DNA from: Candidula unifasciata
Taxonomy: Eukaryota; Mollusca; Gastropoda; Stylommatophora; Geomitridae
Reading direction: 5' to 3'
Assembly (NCBI GenBank): GCA_905116865.2
Contig: CAJHNH020006656.1
Coordinates: 275,001-339,000, forward strand
Length of the DNA: 64,000 nt
Shown piece by piece: positions 43,561 to 53,625 of this stretch; positions within the stretch are counted from its first letter, which is position 1, and every line of letters starts with the position of its first letter. The translations under genes and the position numbers were made by a program. Below the pieces are notes generated by a model. The model was not told the DNA's origin and did not search any database. It was given only the letters and a program-made list of their open reading frames with translations.

Positions 43561-45579
43561 TTAGTACAACCTGTCATCTCCAGTATTGTTCCAGTATTCC
43601 TTGTGGAATCGTGATGTCCTGCATCGATATACAGTCACCAATTGTCCCTCATTCCAGGCTAAGTCCTTAGTCCTAGAATCATGTGGGTATTCTGAGCAGC
43701 CGCTCCGTAATATCCATTTATCTGGAGGTTTCTTCTCCCGCAGGATAAGAAATAATCTCCGTTTCAACAATGGGATTCCTCGACATCGTTGACTGACAGT
43801 CCCTGTCAATTTCCTCGCTTCGCCACGCCCTATGAGCATAGGGAGGGCCTGAAGTGCTCTCCGAAAAGGATGAGTTGTAGTCAGGTAGGATTTTCTTTTC
43901 CTACATCTACAGATCCTGAAAAAAACTGTCACTAATCTCCTCTCAAATTGAGGGATATAGTCACTCATCATGACAGCATGCCGTGAGTGCAACTGACCAC
44001 TGCCGATTTCTTGAAGGAGTGTCCACTGGTTTCCTCCTCGGTGCATCCTTTCCCTTTTACAAATTGTCCGGGTGGAATTCTCTTTCATTAAGATCAGTCC
44101 AGAATCAGAGCACGAAATCAAGTCAGGGGGTACAGTCAAATCATTAGGAAACTCAGGGTTTCCTGCAGACAGTAAAGTGGCATTTCTTCGCAATGAAGTT
44201 TCCACTATCAGCTGAGATACCCCTGTCACTTCCTTCGAAGCGAAGAGTAATACAAGACCAGAATGTTGGGGTTCCCTACTATTTATGGCTTGTTCCGCTT
44301 CAGGGTCCTTCATCAGAAGTATCCCTGTCGCCCCAGCTGTACAGGATAGAGACAATTTGTCTCCCTGCACACAAGAAGTACCTTCTTCTTCATCAATGGC
44401 AAACATTTCTGTCTGTCCAGTATCAGAGTGCACAGGACTTGCAGCAATGTCCTGTTTACTCACTGTCTCTAAGGTCGTCAAGAACTTAAGAGAACTATCC
44501 TCCTTATCTGTTATATCCGCCCTGGTCTGGCTTTCACATACCAAGTCTAGTGGAGGCAAATAAGGGGATTTGTCGCTACCATCACAGTCAACTACTTTGG
44601 CCGAAAAGTCAGAACTAACTATTTCTATGTTGTATGCAATCGCATCAAGGGAAATAGGGGAAACAGGTTTAGTGTTATTCCCTACATTCGTCTGCTTTAC
44701 TTCTTCTTCTTGTTTGGAAGGACCAAAGGATATATGGGAGTTGGGAAAGGCTTTGCCCTCGTCCTCATTAATGGCTGATGTGCCAGTCGAACCACTGTGT
44801 CTACGGTTAGTACAGTTATCACGCTTGTGATTACTGCGGGGTGTGCTCTCATATATCTCATCTGAGATAATGGGAGTAAGGGGTTCCAGCAATGTAGATC
44901 CGGTCCCTTTAGAATATTTCTGTTTCTTACTCGATCTTTTCCTTTTAGGCTTAAGAATGGAAGTAAATGGGGCCAGCAATGTAGATCCGGTCATCCCTAC
45001 AGAAAAGTTCTTCTTAATGTCAGCTCTGTCCCTATTAGGAATAAGAGGGGTGAGGCAAGGTCTTGGGTGGTCTATTACTTCATCCCTTGATGAAGTACCG
45101 TTTGGCAAAATAGTACACACCTCTCCATTGAGAGAGTGAGTCCCAGACCTTTCTACCAGAGTGTCAGTATGGGAGTTGTCAGTTCCCTCAACTACCCTAA
45201 TAGTGTTCTCACCGTTCCCTGTGTCTAACTGCAGTTCTCTATTCGTCTGCCTAAGTGGTTTATAGTTACGCAGCTTTTCTTGAAAACGCCTCGTTCTTTC
45301 AACAGCTGCCTCCTCTTCGAGTCGCAACTGTCTAGCATATTCTTCTTCTTCAAGTTGCCGCATTCTCTCTTCTTCTAGCCTCTCTGCTGCATGACGGGCA
45401 AGCATCGAGTCATATTCTTCTTTCTCCAACTTTCGCTTCTTCTCTGCAGCATTACGGGCACTCATGTAATCGAAAGTATCCATATGGCCTTTAACATATG
45501 ATTCTAACTGCGCTCCCACTCTACCCTCTGCTATCCCGATCTTCCTTACATCTTTTAGGAACTCGGTGCGTAAGTCCAT
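43561..45579 (-). CDS. Gag-like ORF of non-autonomous LTR retrotransposon
   Basis: One uninterrupted 672-residue frame. Residues 1-43 (MDLRTEFLKDVRKIGIAEGR, then GAQLESYVKG) resemble the short N-terminal module of invertebrate Gypsy-type gag proteins. Residues 44-108 are a charged coiled coil (KKRKLEKEEYDSMLARHAAERLEEERMRQLEEEEYARQLRL split across 48-88). A basic patch, KPKRKRSSKKQK (210-221), could direct nuclear entry. The motif TGSTLL-P-T occurs twice (197-206 and 226-235). Residues about 240-500 are acidic and serine-rich; 545 to the end turns basic. I see no CCHC knuckle, protease DTG or DSG in context, YxDD, RNase H or integrase HHCC. Mobilisation, if any, must rely on another element's pol. 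A possible role is particle assembly, inferred from position only. Confidence 0.7.
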   Translation of the reverse strand: MDLRTEFLKDVRKIGIAEGRVGAQLESYVKGHMDTFDYMSARNAAEKKRKLEKEEYDSMLARHAAERLEEERMRQLEEEEYARQLRLEEEAAVERTRRFQEKLRNYKPLRQTNRELQLDTGNGENTIRVVEGTDNSHTDTLVERSGTHSLNGEVCTILPNGTSSRDEVIDHPRPCLTPLIPNRDRADIKKNFSVGMTGSTLLAPFTSILKPKRKRSSKKQKYSKGTGSTLLEPLTPIISDEIYESTPRSNHKRDNCTNRRHSGSTGTSAINEDEGKAFPNSHISFGPSKQEEEVKQTNVGNNTKPVSPISLDAIAYNIEIVSSDFSAKVVDCDGSDKSPYLPPLDLVCESQTRADITDKEDSSLKFLTTLETVSKQDIAASPVHSDTGQTEMFAIDEEEGTSCVQGDKLSLSCTAGATGILLMKDPEAEQAINSREPQHSGLVLLFASKEVTGVSQLIVETSLRRNATLLSAGNPEFPNDLTVPPDLISCSDSGLILMKENSTRTICKRERMHRGGNQWTLLQEIGSGQLHSRHAVMMSDYIPQFERRLVTVFFRICRCRKRKSYLTTTHPFRRALQALPMLIGRGEARKLTGTVSQRCRGIPLLKRRLFLILREKKPPDKWILRSGCSEYPHDSRTKDLAWNEGQLVTVYRCRTSRFHKEYWNNTGDDRLY

Positions 45580-46454
45580 TCTATCTTATTAGATCTATCT
45601 AGAGATAAATAAAATACTACCCCGAGTCCAGATTAAAAGAATATATCAGAGCAAGGTAAACTGGGCAAGAGAGTAGCCTATGACAGCCGCACAAAGATGT
45701 AAATAAATCAAAGTGGCCTACCAGACTGACAGCTTTTAGAATAGTATAGCAGCACAGAGGATACACCGGTAAATGATATGATGTGATTTTACATTCAGTC
45801 ACTAAGCATAAGTATCAATGATATGATGTCAACATATAATGCTCTACAATCTATATCAAATGATGAAACATGCAAGCAAATATAATAATCATCAACATTA
45901 AAATTTACTAAATAAACAATAATCAATGGTTATGAAGTGATCAATGATAAGACATGATACTATCCATTTATTGATTTTAGTAAAAAGTTATTTATTACTC
46001 TGTAATCTCTCCCCATGTATAAATTACTAATTTTAATTTAGACTATACTGGCAGAAGAGTTAAAGTTAAATTTTAAAAATTTACTTTCATTAGTCTAGGA
46101 GTAATTAGCCCCGTCCAAATCTCGGCGAGCTCGCCAGTGTGACGTGACGCGTGGTTTAAATGTTTATGTTGTTGAGTAGGGATCTTCCTTTCAACACATT
46201 CTCTCCACTAGATACACCGAACTAAAATCTGAGCTATGTTGCTCTCAGACAAAGTCCTGGATATCCAAGAAAACAGCCATATTGGCTCGTTAAGTATATT
46301 AACATTAGCTGAACTTGGTACCCACAAGAGAAGGCAAGGAATTTTAGATGTCTATCATACTTAATGAATTATTAGACAGGGCAAGTGATTCCTCCGTCAT
46401 CTACCTTCTCCCGGTGTTATTATAAATAATTAAAGAATTATTATATTATTAATT
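45580..46454 (-). other. Untranslated leader of LTR element
   Basis: About 875 bp between the primer-binding site and the ORF start. AT-rich with no long open frame. Its first 270 bp are duplicated at 41280-41549. Confidence 0.6.
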
Positions 46455-46466
46455 GAGCCCCCACCA
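46455..46466 (-). promoter_or_regulatory. Primer-binding site
   Basis: The minus strand reads TGGTGGGGGCTC two bases after the LTR end. Its complement, GAGCCCCCACCA, would be a tRNA 3' end including CCA. I do not assign the tRNA species. The same site occurs at 41536-41547 beside the left LTR, where a normal 3' LTR would not have one. Confidence 0.65.
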
Positions 46467-46468
46467 AA

Positions 46469-48241
46469 TGTAATTCTATCTATGTTTAGTTAAACAGGTA
46501 AGACTGAATACACTTGGAATTTAACAAACGATGTAGTATAAAACTTGACATACAGCTTTATTTTCTAACAATCAGTTAATTGACATACCCAGTTTGTTGT
46601 GTTTACACAAACAGTGACTAGCTAAAGTTATGATAGTAATGGGTTGTTTCAGCGCGAGAACAGCACCTGGGATTAGAGTGGTGTGATGAAGGTGATAAAG
46701 TATGAACAATTTATGAACATAACTCAAGTTTCATAGAACCTCTGACAGCCGTGAGCACTGTCAAGCTCTTCCTCCTCTTCCAGCTTCTTCCTGTTTGCTT
46801 CTCCTTCTCCTTCTCGCCCCCACCTCGTTCTCCCCCTCGTTCCCAGCTGGCCGAGTCTAACACAATGTAGGCTACTTCATGGACTGATCGTCACATGGGC
46901 GCTGTAATCATGGAAACAAAACACATACGTGTAGTATCTTGACTTACACTAAGAATACATGTATCAATTAATACAACATATAATAATAGGATATAGTAAT
47001 AAGATATAGCCCATCACTCCTCCTCATATTCCACATCCTCTCCAGTCTAGTCTGAAGGTCTTTTGTCTTACATGGGCGTCACATATCCTGCCTTCCCTCA
47101 AATGCTATGTCATGATAGTTGACTTTCTAAGTCTGTTGTCCGTCTTCACTCAGACTTCGAGTTGGCTGACATAGATATTACATGACCACGTGGAGCAGGT
47201 TATGTGCTGAAAACTCAAACATTATATATGTGCACGCTGTCCTGAATATTATCTTTCAGTGACAGTAAATACTGTACACCCATCATTCTCCCCCTGGGGT
47301 TATAAATCCCCTGTTTAGGTGAACACATTAAGTGAGCACATGGTGGGCACACAAAACGTAGCAGCATCCCTGCACATATTTGGGCATCATTTCCCACAGT
47401 CCCAACTCATATTTTGGCTGATCGTGAAAACAATATAATTACATTTCATTATAGCAAATGTCATTGTTCACATCTTATTTTATACACATGAAAACATACA
47501 ATGAAAAACATGTGACACAAACATACAGGAAATAGGAATAGTTTAGCAGTTCCTTAACTTGAGATACTGAATACTCACAGAACTATTTCAAGCAGAATGT
47601 GCAGACAAATTAGGAAAAGGTAGTATAGACTAAGCTTAACTCCCTAACCTAAGTATACAAGATTAAAATTAATATTTTCTCTCACCTGGGAACTTCCCAT
47701 TTATCGCCAAACCAGAGTACGACAGTAAAATATACCTTTACGTCGACCTGTTTGTTTGCCGGCAGGCTGCGATTAATGACGGGAATTCCACAGGCTCGCA
47801 GTATAAGTATTAATCTATTGTCCAAATTAAACTCCTCCCTTTCCTTAGTTTTTACCCAACCCTCAAGATGATGGCTTAAGCTCCTCCTCCGAAGTACCTA
47901 TCAAATCACATTAGCTAACAAGTGGCCTGTCAGTCAATTATGGACTGACATCCCTAGAGCAAACATTCTTAAGTGCCCCAATCTAGTTTACCCCGAATTA
48001 CACTGACGTGTTAAACTTTAAACTTCTCCTCGCCTCAATGTCTACAGTCCGCTCAATTCCCCTGTTCAAAAGGGCCCCACTCAGGCTGTGTTAGGAGATA
48101 ACATTATGACACTGGCGTGAGAATCAAACCTACACCCCTAGTCTCATCAAAAGTCTGTTCAAAGCAGTCTGGTCAGGAGATAACATTTATGACATGGGCA
48201 TGTGAAAGGGAATTCTCTAGCCCCGGTGTAATTGTGTAACA
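46469..48241 (-). repeat. LTR, right copy (5' LTR of the minus-strand element)
   Basis: 1,773 bp, nearly identical to 41550-43320. The differences I can see are a 2-bp indel (CTATCTATCAG versus CTATCTATG) and a small cluster of changes in the CT-rich stretch near 46789-46828. A minus-strand AATAAA lies at 46557-46562. Confidence 0.8.
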
Positions 48242-48317
48242 TTACCCAAGACTGAGTCGCTTTGTCTGGACTAAGGATCCTGAAATTGTGTGTGCCGGTT
48301 TTTAAAGTGTGTTTGAC

Positions 48318-48426
48318 TAATCAACATCATATTGTACTGACTAATCAACATCATATTGTACTGACTAATCAACATCATATTGTACTGACTAATCAACATC
48401 ATATTGTACTAACTAATCAACATCAT
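48318..48426. repeat. Tandem repeat, 24-bp unit, about 4.5 copies
   Basis: The unit CTAATCAACATCATATTGTA + CTGA is almost invariant. It begins 40 bp after the end of the LTR array. Confidence 0.9.
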
Positions 48427-49080
48427 GTGTGTACACGCACCGAATGATCAACAGTGTATGTACACACACTGAATGATCAGCAGTGTGTGTACACGCACCT
48501 AATGCTCAACAGTGTGTGTACACGCACCGAATGATCAACAGTGTGTGTACACGCGCCAAATGATCAACAGTGTATGTACACGCACCAAATGATCAACAGT
48601 GCGTGTTCACGCACCGAATGATCAACAGTGTATGTACACGCGCCAAATGATCAACAGTGTATGTACACGCACCAAATGATCAACAGTGCGTGTTCACGCA
48701 CCGAATGATCAACAGTGTATGTACACGCACTGAATGATCAACATTGTGTGTACATTCATCAAATGATCAACAGTGTGTGTAAAAGGCACCGAATGATCAA
48801 CAGTTAGTGTACACGCTTCGAATGATCAACAGTGTGTGTACACGCACTGAATGATCAACAGTGTGTGTACATGCATCAAATGATCAACAGTGTGTGTACA
48901 CGCACCGAATGATCAACAGTTAGTGTACACGCTTCGAATGATCAACAGTGTGTGTACACGCATCGAATGATCAACAGTGTTTGTACATGCATCAAATGAT
49001 CAACAGTGTGTGTACATGCATCGAATGATCAACAGTTAGTGTACACCATTCGAATGATCAACAAAGTGTGTGTACTTTTG
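48427..49080. repeat. Minisatellite, 29-bp unit, about 22 copies
   Basis: The unit GAATGATCAACAGTGTGTGT + ACACGCACC has variants (AAATGATC, GCGTGTTCACG, TTAGTGTACACGCTTC). Higher-order blocks repeat, for example 48570-48650 versus 48630-48710. It contains the palindromes TGATCA and GTGTACAC. Confidence 0.93.
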
Positions 49081-49224
49081 CTTTATGATCGACAATGTAC
49101 ATGTACTTGTGTATGGACAGGAAAAATATCACACACATAACGATAGATTAATATCTAATTAAGACTACAGACAGGTGCCAGTTATTGTCTCATGCTCCCA
49201 TCTGCCGGTCTCCCTCTCTCCCAC

Positions 49225-49985
<761 letters not shown>

Positions 49986-49987
49986 TG

Positions 49988-50049
<62 letters not shown>

Positions 50050-50266
50050 AGCTACAAGCTGATTGATGTGGGTGATCGTAACTCTCCACAATCTGCGATC
50101 TTCAGCTGCATGTATATGTTTGTGTGCCGACACCCCTCCATGCTATGACAAAAAGATGTCAGAATATTCTCGAATTATCTTCCTCTTTTTTTCCCCCGAA
50201 GATCTTTCCAGTGATCATACGATGTTCCAGTGTCCTTCTTCTCTTAATGTGACCCCCATAAATAAT
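49988..50266 (-). pseudogene. LINE ORF2 C-terminal fragment with (GAT)n tail
   Basis: On the minus strand a fragment (DRRLW-like residues near 50090, then THINQLVA and stop) is followed directly by (GAT)n on that strand, seen as (ATC)n at 49988-50049. Upstream GHNIV- and RKMSEY-like parts are degenerate. It is related to 56518-56735, where the corresponding phrase is GDRRLWRGMIAHSSRQGT. Confidence 0.55.
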
Positions 50267-50275
50267 GACCTGGCC

Positions 50276-50605
50276 ACGACCGGCTCCAGATTACAGGCCG
50301 TGCTGCTGACGTCACCGGGTGAGGCTAACGACGCGTTAACAAAGCGGTTCTTAAACTGGGTGCCGAGGCACCCCGAGGTGCCGTGAGCGTATGCCAGGGG
50401 TGGTGCGGCAATAATCAAGAAAAGTCGGCTAAAAATTGTGAAATTATCAAAGAAGGCATGTCGATACTTAAAATGTAATATTCAAGTTGTCTTCCCTCGC
50501 GACTGTCGAAAATAGGTTATATCTTGTTTCAGAACCGCTGCGTTAACGCATTGTTAGCCCGACCAGGTGACGTCAGCAGCACACCTGTCAGCTGGAGCCG
50601 GTCGT
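50276..50605. mobile_element. Inverted-repeat miniature element M with 9-bp duplication
   Basis: The arms ACGACCGGCTCCAG...GCTGCTGACGTCACC and GGTGACGTCAGCAGC...CTGGAGCCGGTCGT extend about 65 bp. A perfect 9-bp repeat, GACCTGGCC, flanks it (50267-50275 and 50606-50614). A 9-bp duplication suits Mutator-like elements, but the termini alone do not settle the superfamily. Its centre is occupied by the next element. Confidence 0.75.
50341..50539. mobile_element. 199-bp hAT-like miniature element nested in M
   Basis: The ends AAAGCGGTTCTTAAAC and GTTTCAGAACCGCT are imperfect inverted repeats. A perfect 8-bp duplication, GCGTTAAC, lies at 50333-50340 and 50540-50547. It sits at the centre of the palindromic element M. 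Confidence 0.8.
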
Positions 50606-50717
50606 GACCTGGCCGTCTCTTTCTAGTGTTTTTGATAAGTTTTCTTTGATCCCCTTTCCTCGTGGAAACCAGCTACGTTGTCATCACGATCTTTCAAAGC
50701 AGTTTTTCTTTTTAACC

Positions 50718-50890
50718 TTCCAAGTTGACCCAGCCTTAAATGGGTACCAGGTATAAACTCATAGAAAGTAAAGGAGTCCGGCGTGATGTTGACCACATCA
50801 CCCATCAAGTGCCGATTGGTCTATAAAATATAGGTCCAGCCCTATATGCCCTATACGTCCCAAGTGGTGGCAAAGTGCCCTTTACTACAA
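50718..50890 (+). mobile_element. SINE family 1, headless copy
   Basis: Body and tail only: TTGACCCAGCCTTAAATGGG, GGTACCAGG, GTCCGGCGTGATGTTGACC, AAGTGCCGATTGGTC + TATAAAATATAGG, and CCCTTTACTAC. The tRNA-like head is missing, which fits 5' truncation. Confidence 0.75.
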
Positions 50891-51016
50891 CTGACTTAAA
50901 AGAAGAATCAGACATGATAAGTAAAGCAATCTGAGCTGTGTGAAGAGCAACCAAGAAACGCATTGTGAGTTCCAGGTACTGACAGTGTTGCGATATGCTT
51001 GTTACTTAAAAGAACA

Positions 51017-51279
51017 AGTAAAGGACCCTTTTCCGCGCCTTAAGGCATATAGGGCTAGACCTATATTTGTATCGACCAATCGGCACAAGATGGGTGATGT
51101 GGTCAGTATCACGCCGGCCGCCTTCACTTTCCCGGGACTGCACCCGGTACCCACTCAAGGCTGGGTCGACCTGGGAGCCAAGGATCATTTTTGAAAACAG
51201 TCCGGCTCCGCCAGCAAGCGAACCCATGACCTTCCGATCCGCGGCGAACATCTAGCCGCTGGGCCACGGCGACTCCCTG
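51017..51279 (-). mobile_element. SINE family 1, full-length copy
   Basis: All family blocks are present. The minus-strand head reads GGGAGTCGCCGTGGCCCAGC with GGTCATGGGTTCGC. The close match to the copies at 23027 and 28297 makes it useful for a consensus. Confidence 0.85.
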
Positions 51280-51589
51280 CTTGTTACTTGGTAGAGACAC
51301 ATTCAACTAGTGCTCCTGGAGCCCACAAAAGAAAATGTTTTGTAAACAACAATTAAGGACAGCGGAAAAACCCTTCAGTGAGATAAAAAAACATTGTAGC
51401 ATAATGAACTGGATCGCACGTGATTATCTCGTTTCCATCGGAGTTAGAGGTCACTGGTGTTGTTTGGCAAGCCAGCTCACAGGACATAAATAACACGTGG
51501 ACGACAACAATGACAGACTGCCACTGTGTTATTTAATGTGAGGTTGTGCTGCAAGAGAAAACAAAAGTGTGCACCCCAATCTCCACCTC
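51280..51589. other. No gene seen
   Basis: Unique-looking sequence. Confidence 0.45.
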
Positions 51590-51945
51590 CTCCTCACACA
51601 CACACCCACGCAAGCGCCACATCCATTCACCCGCAATCTCTCTCATACATGCCCACACTCACACACACGTATGTACTCACGTGCAAACCAACACGCACGT
51701 ACATACTCACGACCACATCCACACTCACACACACCGACACATGTACACACACCCACACATATGTACACACACTCATAGACACAGTCGCGTGCACACACAT
51801 ATACGGACACCCTCACACATGTACGCCCACACACATGCATGCACACCAATATACATGCATGTGCCTACACACACACTCATACGCCCACGCCCACAAACAC
51901 ACCGACGAACACACGCAGACACACACTCACACTCACCCCATGGGC
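51590..51945. repeat. CA-rich degenerate microsatellite
   Basis: CACACA, CACGCA and CATACA mixtures on the plus strand. His/Thr-rich frames (up to 147 codons) are artefacts. Confidence 0.85.
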
Positions 51946-52107
51946 ACCAGAACCTAGAGGCCCCACACTCCAACCTTTTAGGAGTCTAAGGGCTCCCACA
52001 CCCTGGTTCGGAAAGTATGAAAGAAGAGAAGTTCTCTAACCATGTGATGACGTTTTCTACTTGAAGATTTAAAAAGATTTAAACCTTTCGGCCTTGTTTC
52101 CATTTTA

Positions 52108-52232
52108 AATACCGTAAATCTGGGAGAAAATGTGGCTTTTCTGCCTACCTCCGGGAGTGAACACGGACCACAAGGAGTTCGTCACCCGCTCACCGCGCAA
52201 TCCGGTTTAGCCAACTACGCTAGAGAGACGAG
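52108..52232 (-). mobile_element. SINE family 3, copy 2
   Basis: It matches 27410-27533 (TACCGTAAATCTGG, AATGTGGCTTTTCTGCCTAC, CCGGGAGTGAACACGG, ACCACAAGGAGTTCGTCACC). Confidence 0.5.
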
Positions 52233-52513
52233 CATTACTGTGGTATAGCGGATAGACGCTTGCCTGTAGATCATGGGGTCGTGGATACAAACCCGCATGG
52301 TGCTGTACCTTTCTTTTTTCTTTAGAAAGGTGCTTGGCTCCCAGGTTTACCCAGTTTTAAATGGGTACCAGGTAAAAGTCGTGGGAAGTAAAGGCGGCCG
52401 GCATGATTCTGACCACATCATCCACCAAGTCTTGATTGGTAAATAATATATATGCCTAGCCCTATATGCCAAATAAGCCCGAAGAAGGGGGAAAGTGCCC
52501 TTTATTTTACTTT
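52233..52513 (+). mobile_element. SINE family 1, near-complete copy
   Basis: The head ACTGTGGTATAGCGGATAGA is followed by a body with GGTACCAGGTAAAAGTC, GGCGGCCGGCATGATTC and TATATGCC, and a tail CCCTTTATTTTACTTTAC. It starts where SINE family 3 ends, so the two heads face each other. Confidence 0.75.
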
Positions 52514-52911
52514 ACCTACAACATGTATCATTCCGTGTGTTTATATTTGTCTATGCGATAAGAAAAAAGGCAGATACAAATTATTCAAACTGAGATGAAA
52601 ATAGCAGCGCAGGTTTTTCATTTCTAATAAATCGTGGAATGTGTTGTTTATGTCCAAATTATGAGACTTTACATAAGAAAACATTGTTTCAAAAATTATG
52701 CCTCTTTTTCCCCCCTATAATTTTGTATTATCTTCGCACCCCCGCCTTCATCCCACACATCCCGACGTTTCTTGTGTGCATCCTTTCTCGTCCCTAGTTG
52801 TTACATGTTTCAGCGTGTATTTTCGCATATTTTTGCAAATAAGGGTGGTGGGGGGGGGGGGGGGGAAGGGTAGAGTGGGTGCGTTTATGAATACGATTAG
52901 ATTTAATGGGT
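52514..52911. other. No gene; poly-G tract
   Basis: Poly-G at 52848-52865. Otherwise unique-looking. Confidence 0.45.
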
Positions 52912-53075
52912 GGGTTGATGGATGGATGGATGGATGGATGGATGGATGGATGGATGGATGGATGGATGGATGGATGGATGGATGGATGGATGGATGGATG
53001 GATGCATGGATGCATGGATGCATGGATGGATGGATGATGGATGGATGGATGGATGGATGGACAGATGGATAGATA
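52912..53075. repeat. (GATG)n microsatellite
   Basis: About 38 GATG units with GCATGGAT variants near 53003-53022. A decayed continuation (GATAGAT, GGTTG) runs to about 53200. Confidence 0.95.
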
Positions 53076-53527
53076 GATAGTTAGATGTATAGATGGTTGG
53101 ATGGATAAATAGATAGGTGTATGGGTGGTTGAATGGATGAATAGATGAGTGTATGGGTGGTTGGTTGGATGGATAGATCGGTGGATAGGTAGGTTTTTTT
53201 ATGTGGGTTGATGTGTAGACAGATAGACAACTGGCTGGCTGTCATTCTCGAATGGATGAATGGGCTTCAGGCAGATCTACGGACATTCAGACAGAGGGAA
53301 TGAGGGGTACACAGTGTAAGTAGGATAAAAACAGGCAACACTTTTTTAAAACGAGACTTTGTTTGTCACGAAAAATCTCAAGACACGCCCGCCACTGTTG
53401 AGTGAGCATCGAATCATTCCTGCGGCCTTGGTGGTGTTCCAGGTAAGGACAGTGAAACATGGAGGCTAGGCAACGCATCCCCACCCCCCCCCCCCTCGCC
53501 CCAGTTATTTACAGTAAGCGGACTAGG
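53076..53527. other. No gene; poly-C tract
   Basis: Poly-C at 53481-53495. Otherwise nothing recognised. Confidence 0.45.
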
Positions 53528-53625
53528 TTATTTATACGATGGTCTCCCCATTTACACACCACTGGTTGTTGGTCAACACCATTGAAAAGTTGGTTGGAAT
53601 AGTCTATCGTGGTCTAGGTTATGAG

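Larger units (their letters stand above)
41280..48277 (-). mobile_element. Tandem, permuted LTR retrotransposon array
   Basis: Sequence 41280-43356 is repeated at 46200-48277, giving a period of 4,920 bp and about 1.4 copies. On the minus strand the order from right to left is: 36 bp of internal 3' end (48277-48242), LTR, primer-binding site and leader, a single ORF, internal 3' end, LTR, and then 270 bp of primer-binding site and leader (41549-41280). Neither outer border is an LTR end, unlike an ordinary insertion. The joins to flanking DNA are GTATTTGA / TTCTCTCC on the left and CTAAGGA / TCCTGAAA on the right. I see no target duplication. Confidence 0.85.

Noticed and set aside
43586..45139. 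Several 60-98 codon plus-strand frames opposite the gag-like ORF
   Set aside because: They are antisense shadows of the 672-residue minus-strand frame.
41280..48277. Endogenous retrovirus with env
   Set aside because: No pol and no env-like signal peptide or transmembrane segment is visible in the single ORF, so a non-autonomous LTR retrotransposon is the simpler reading.
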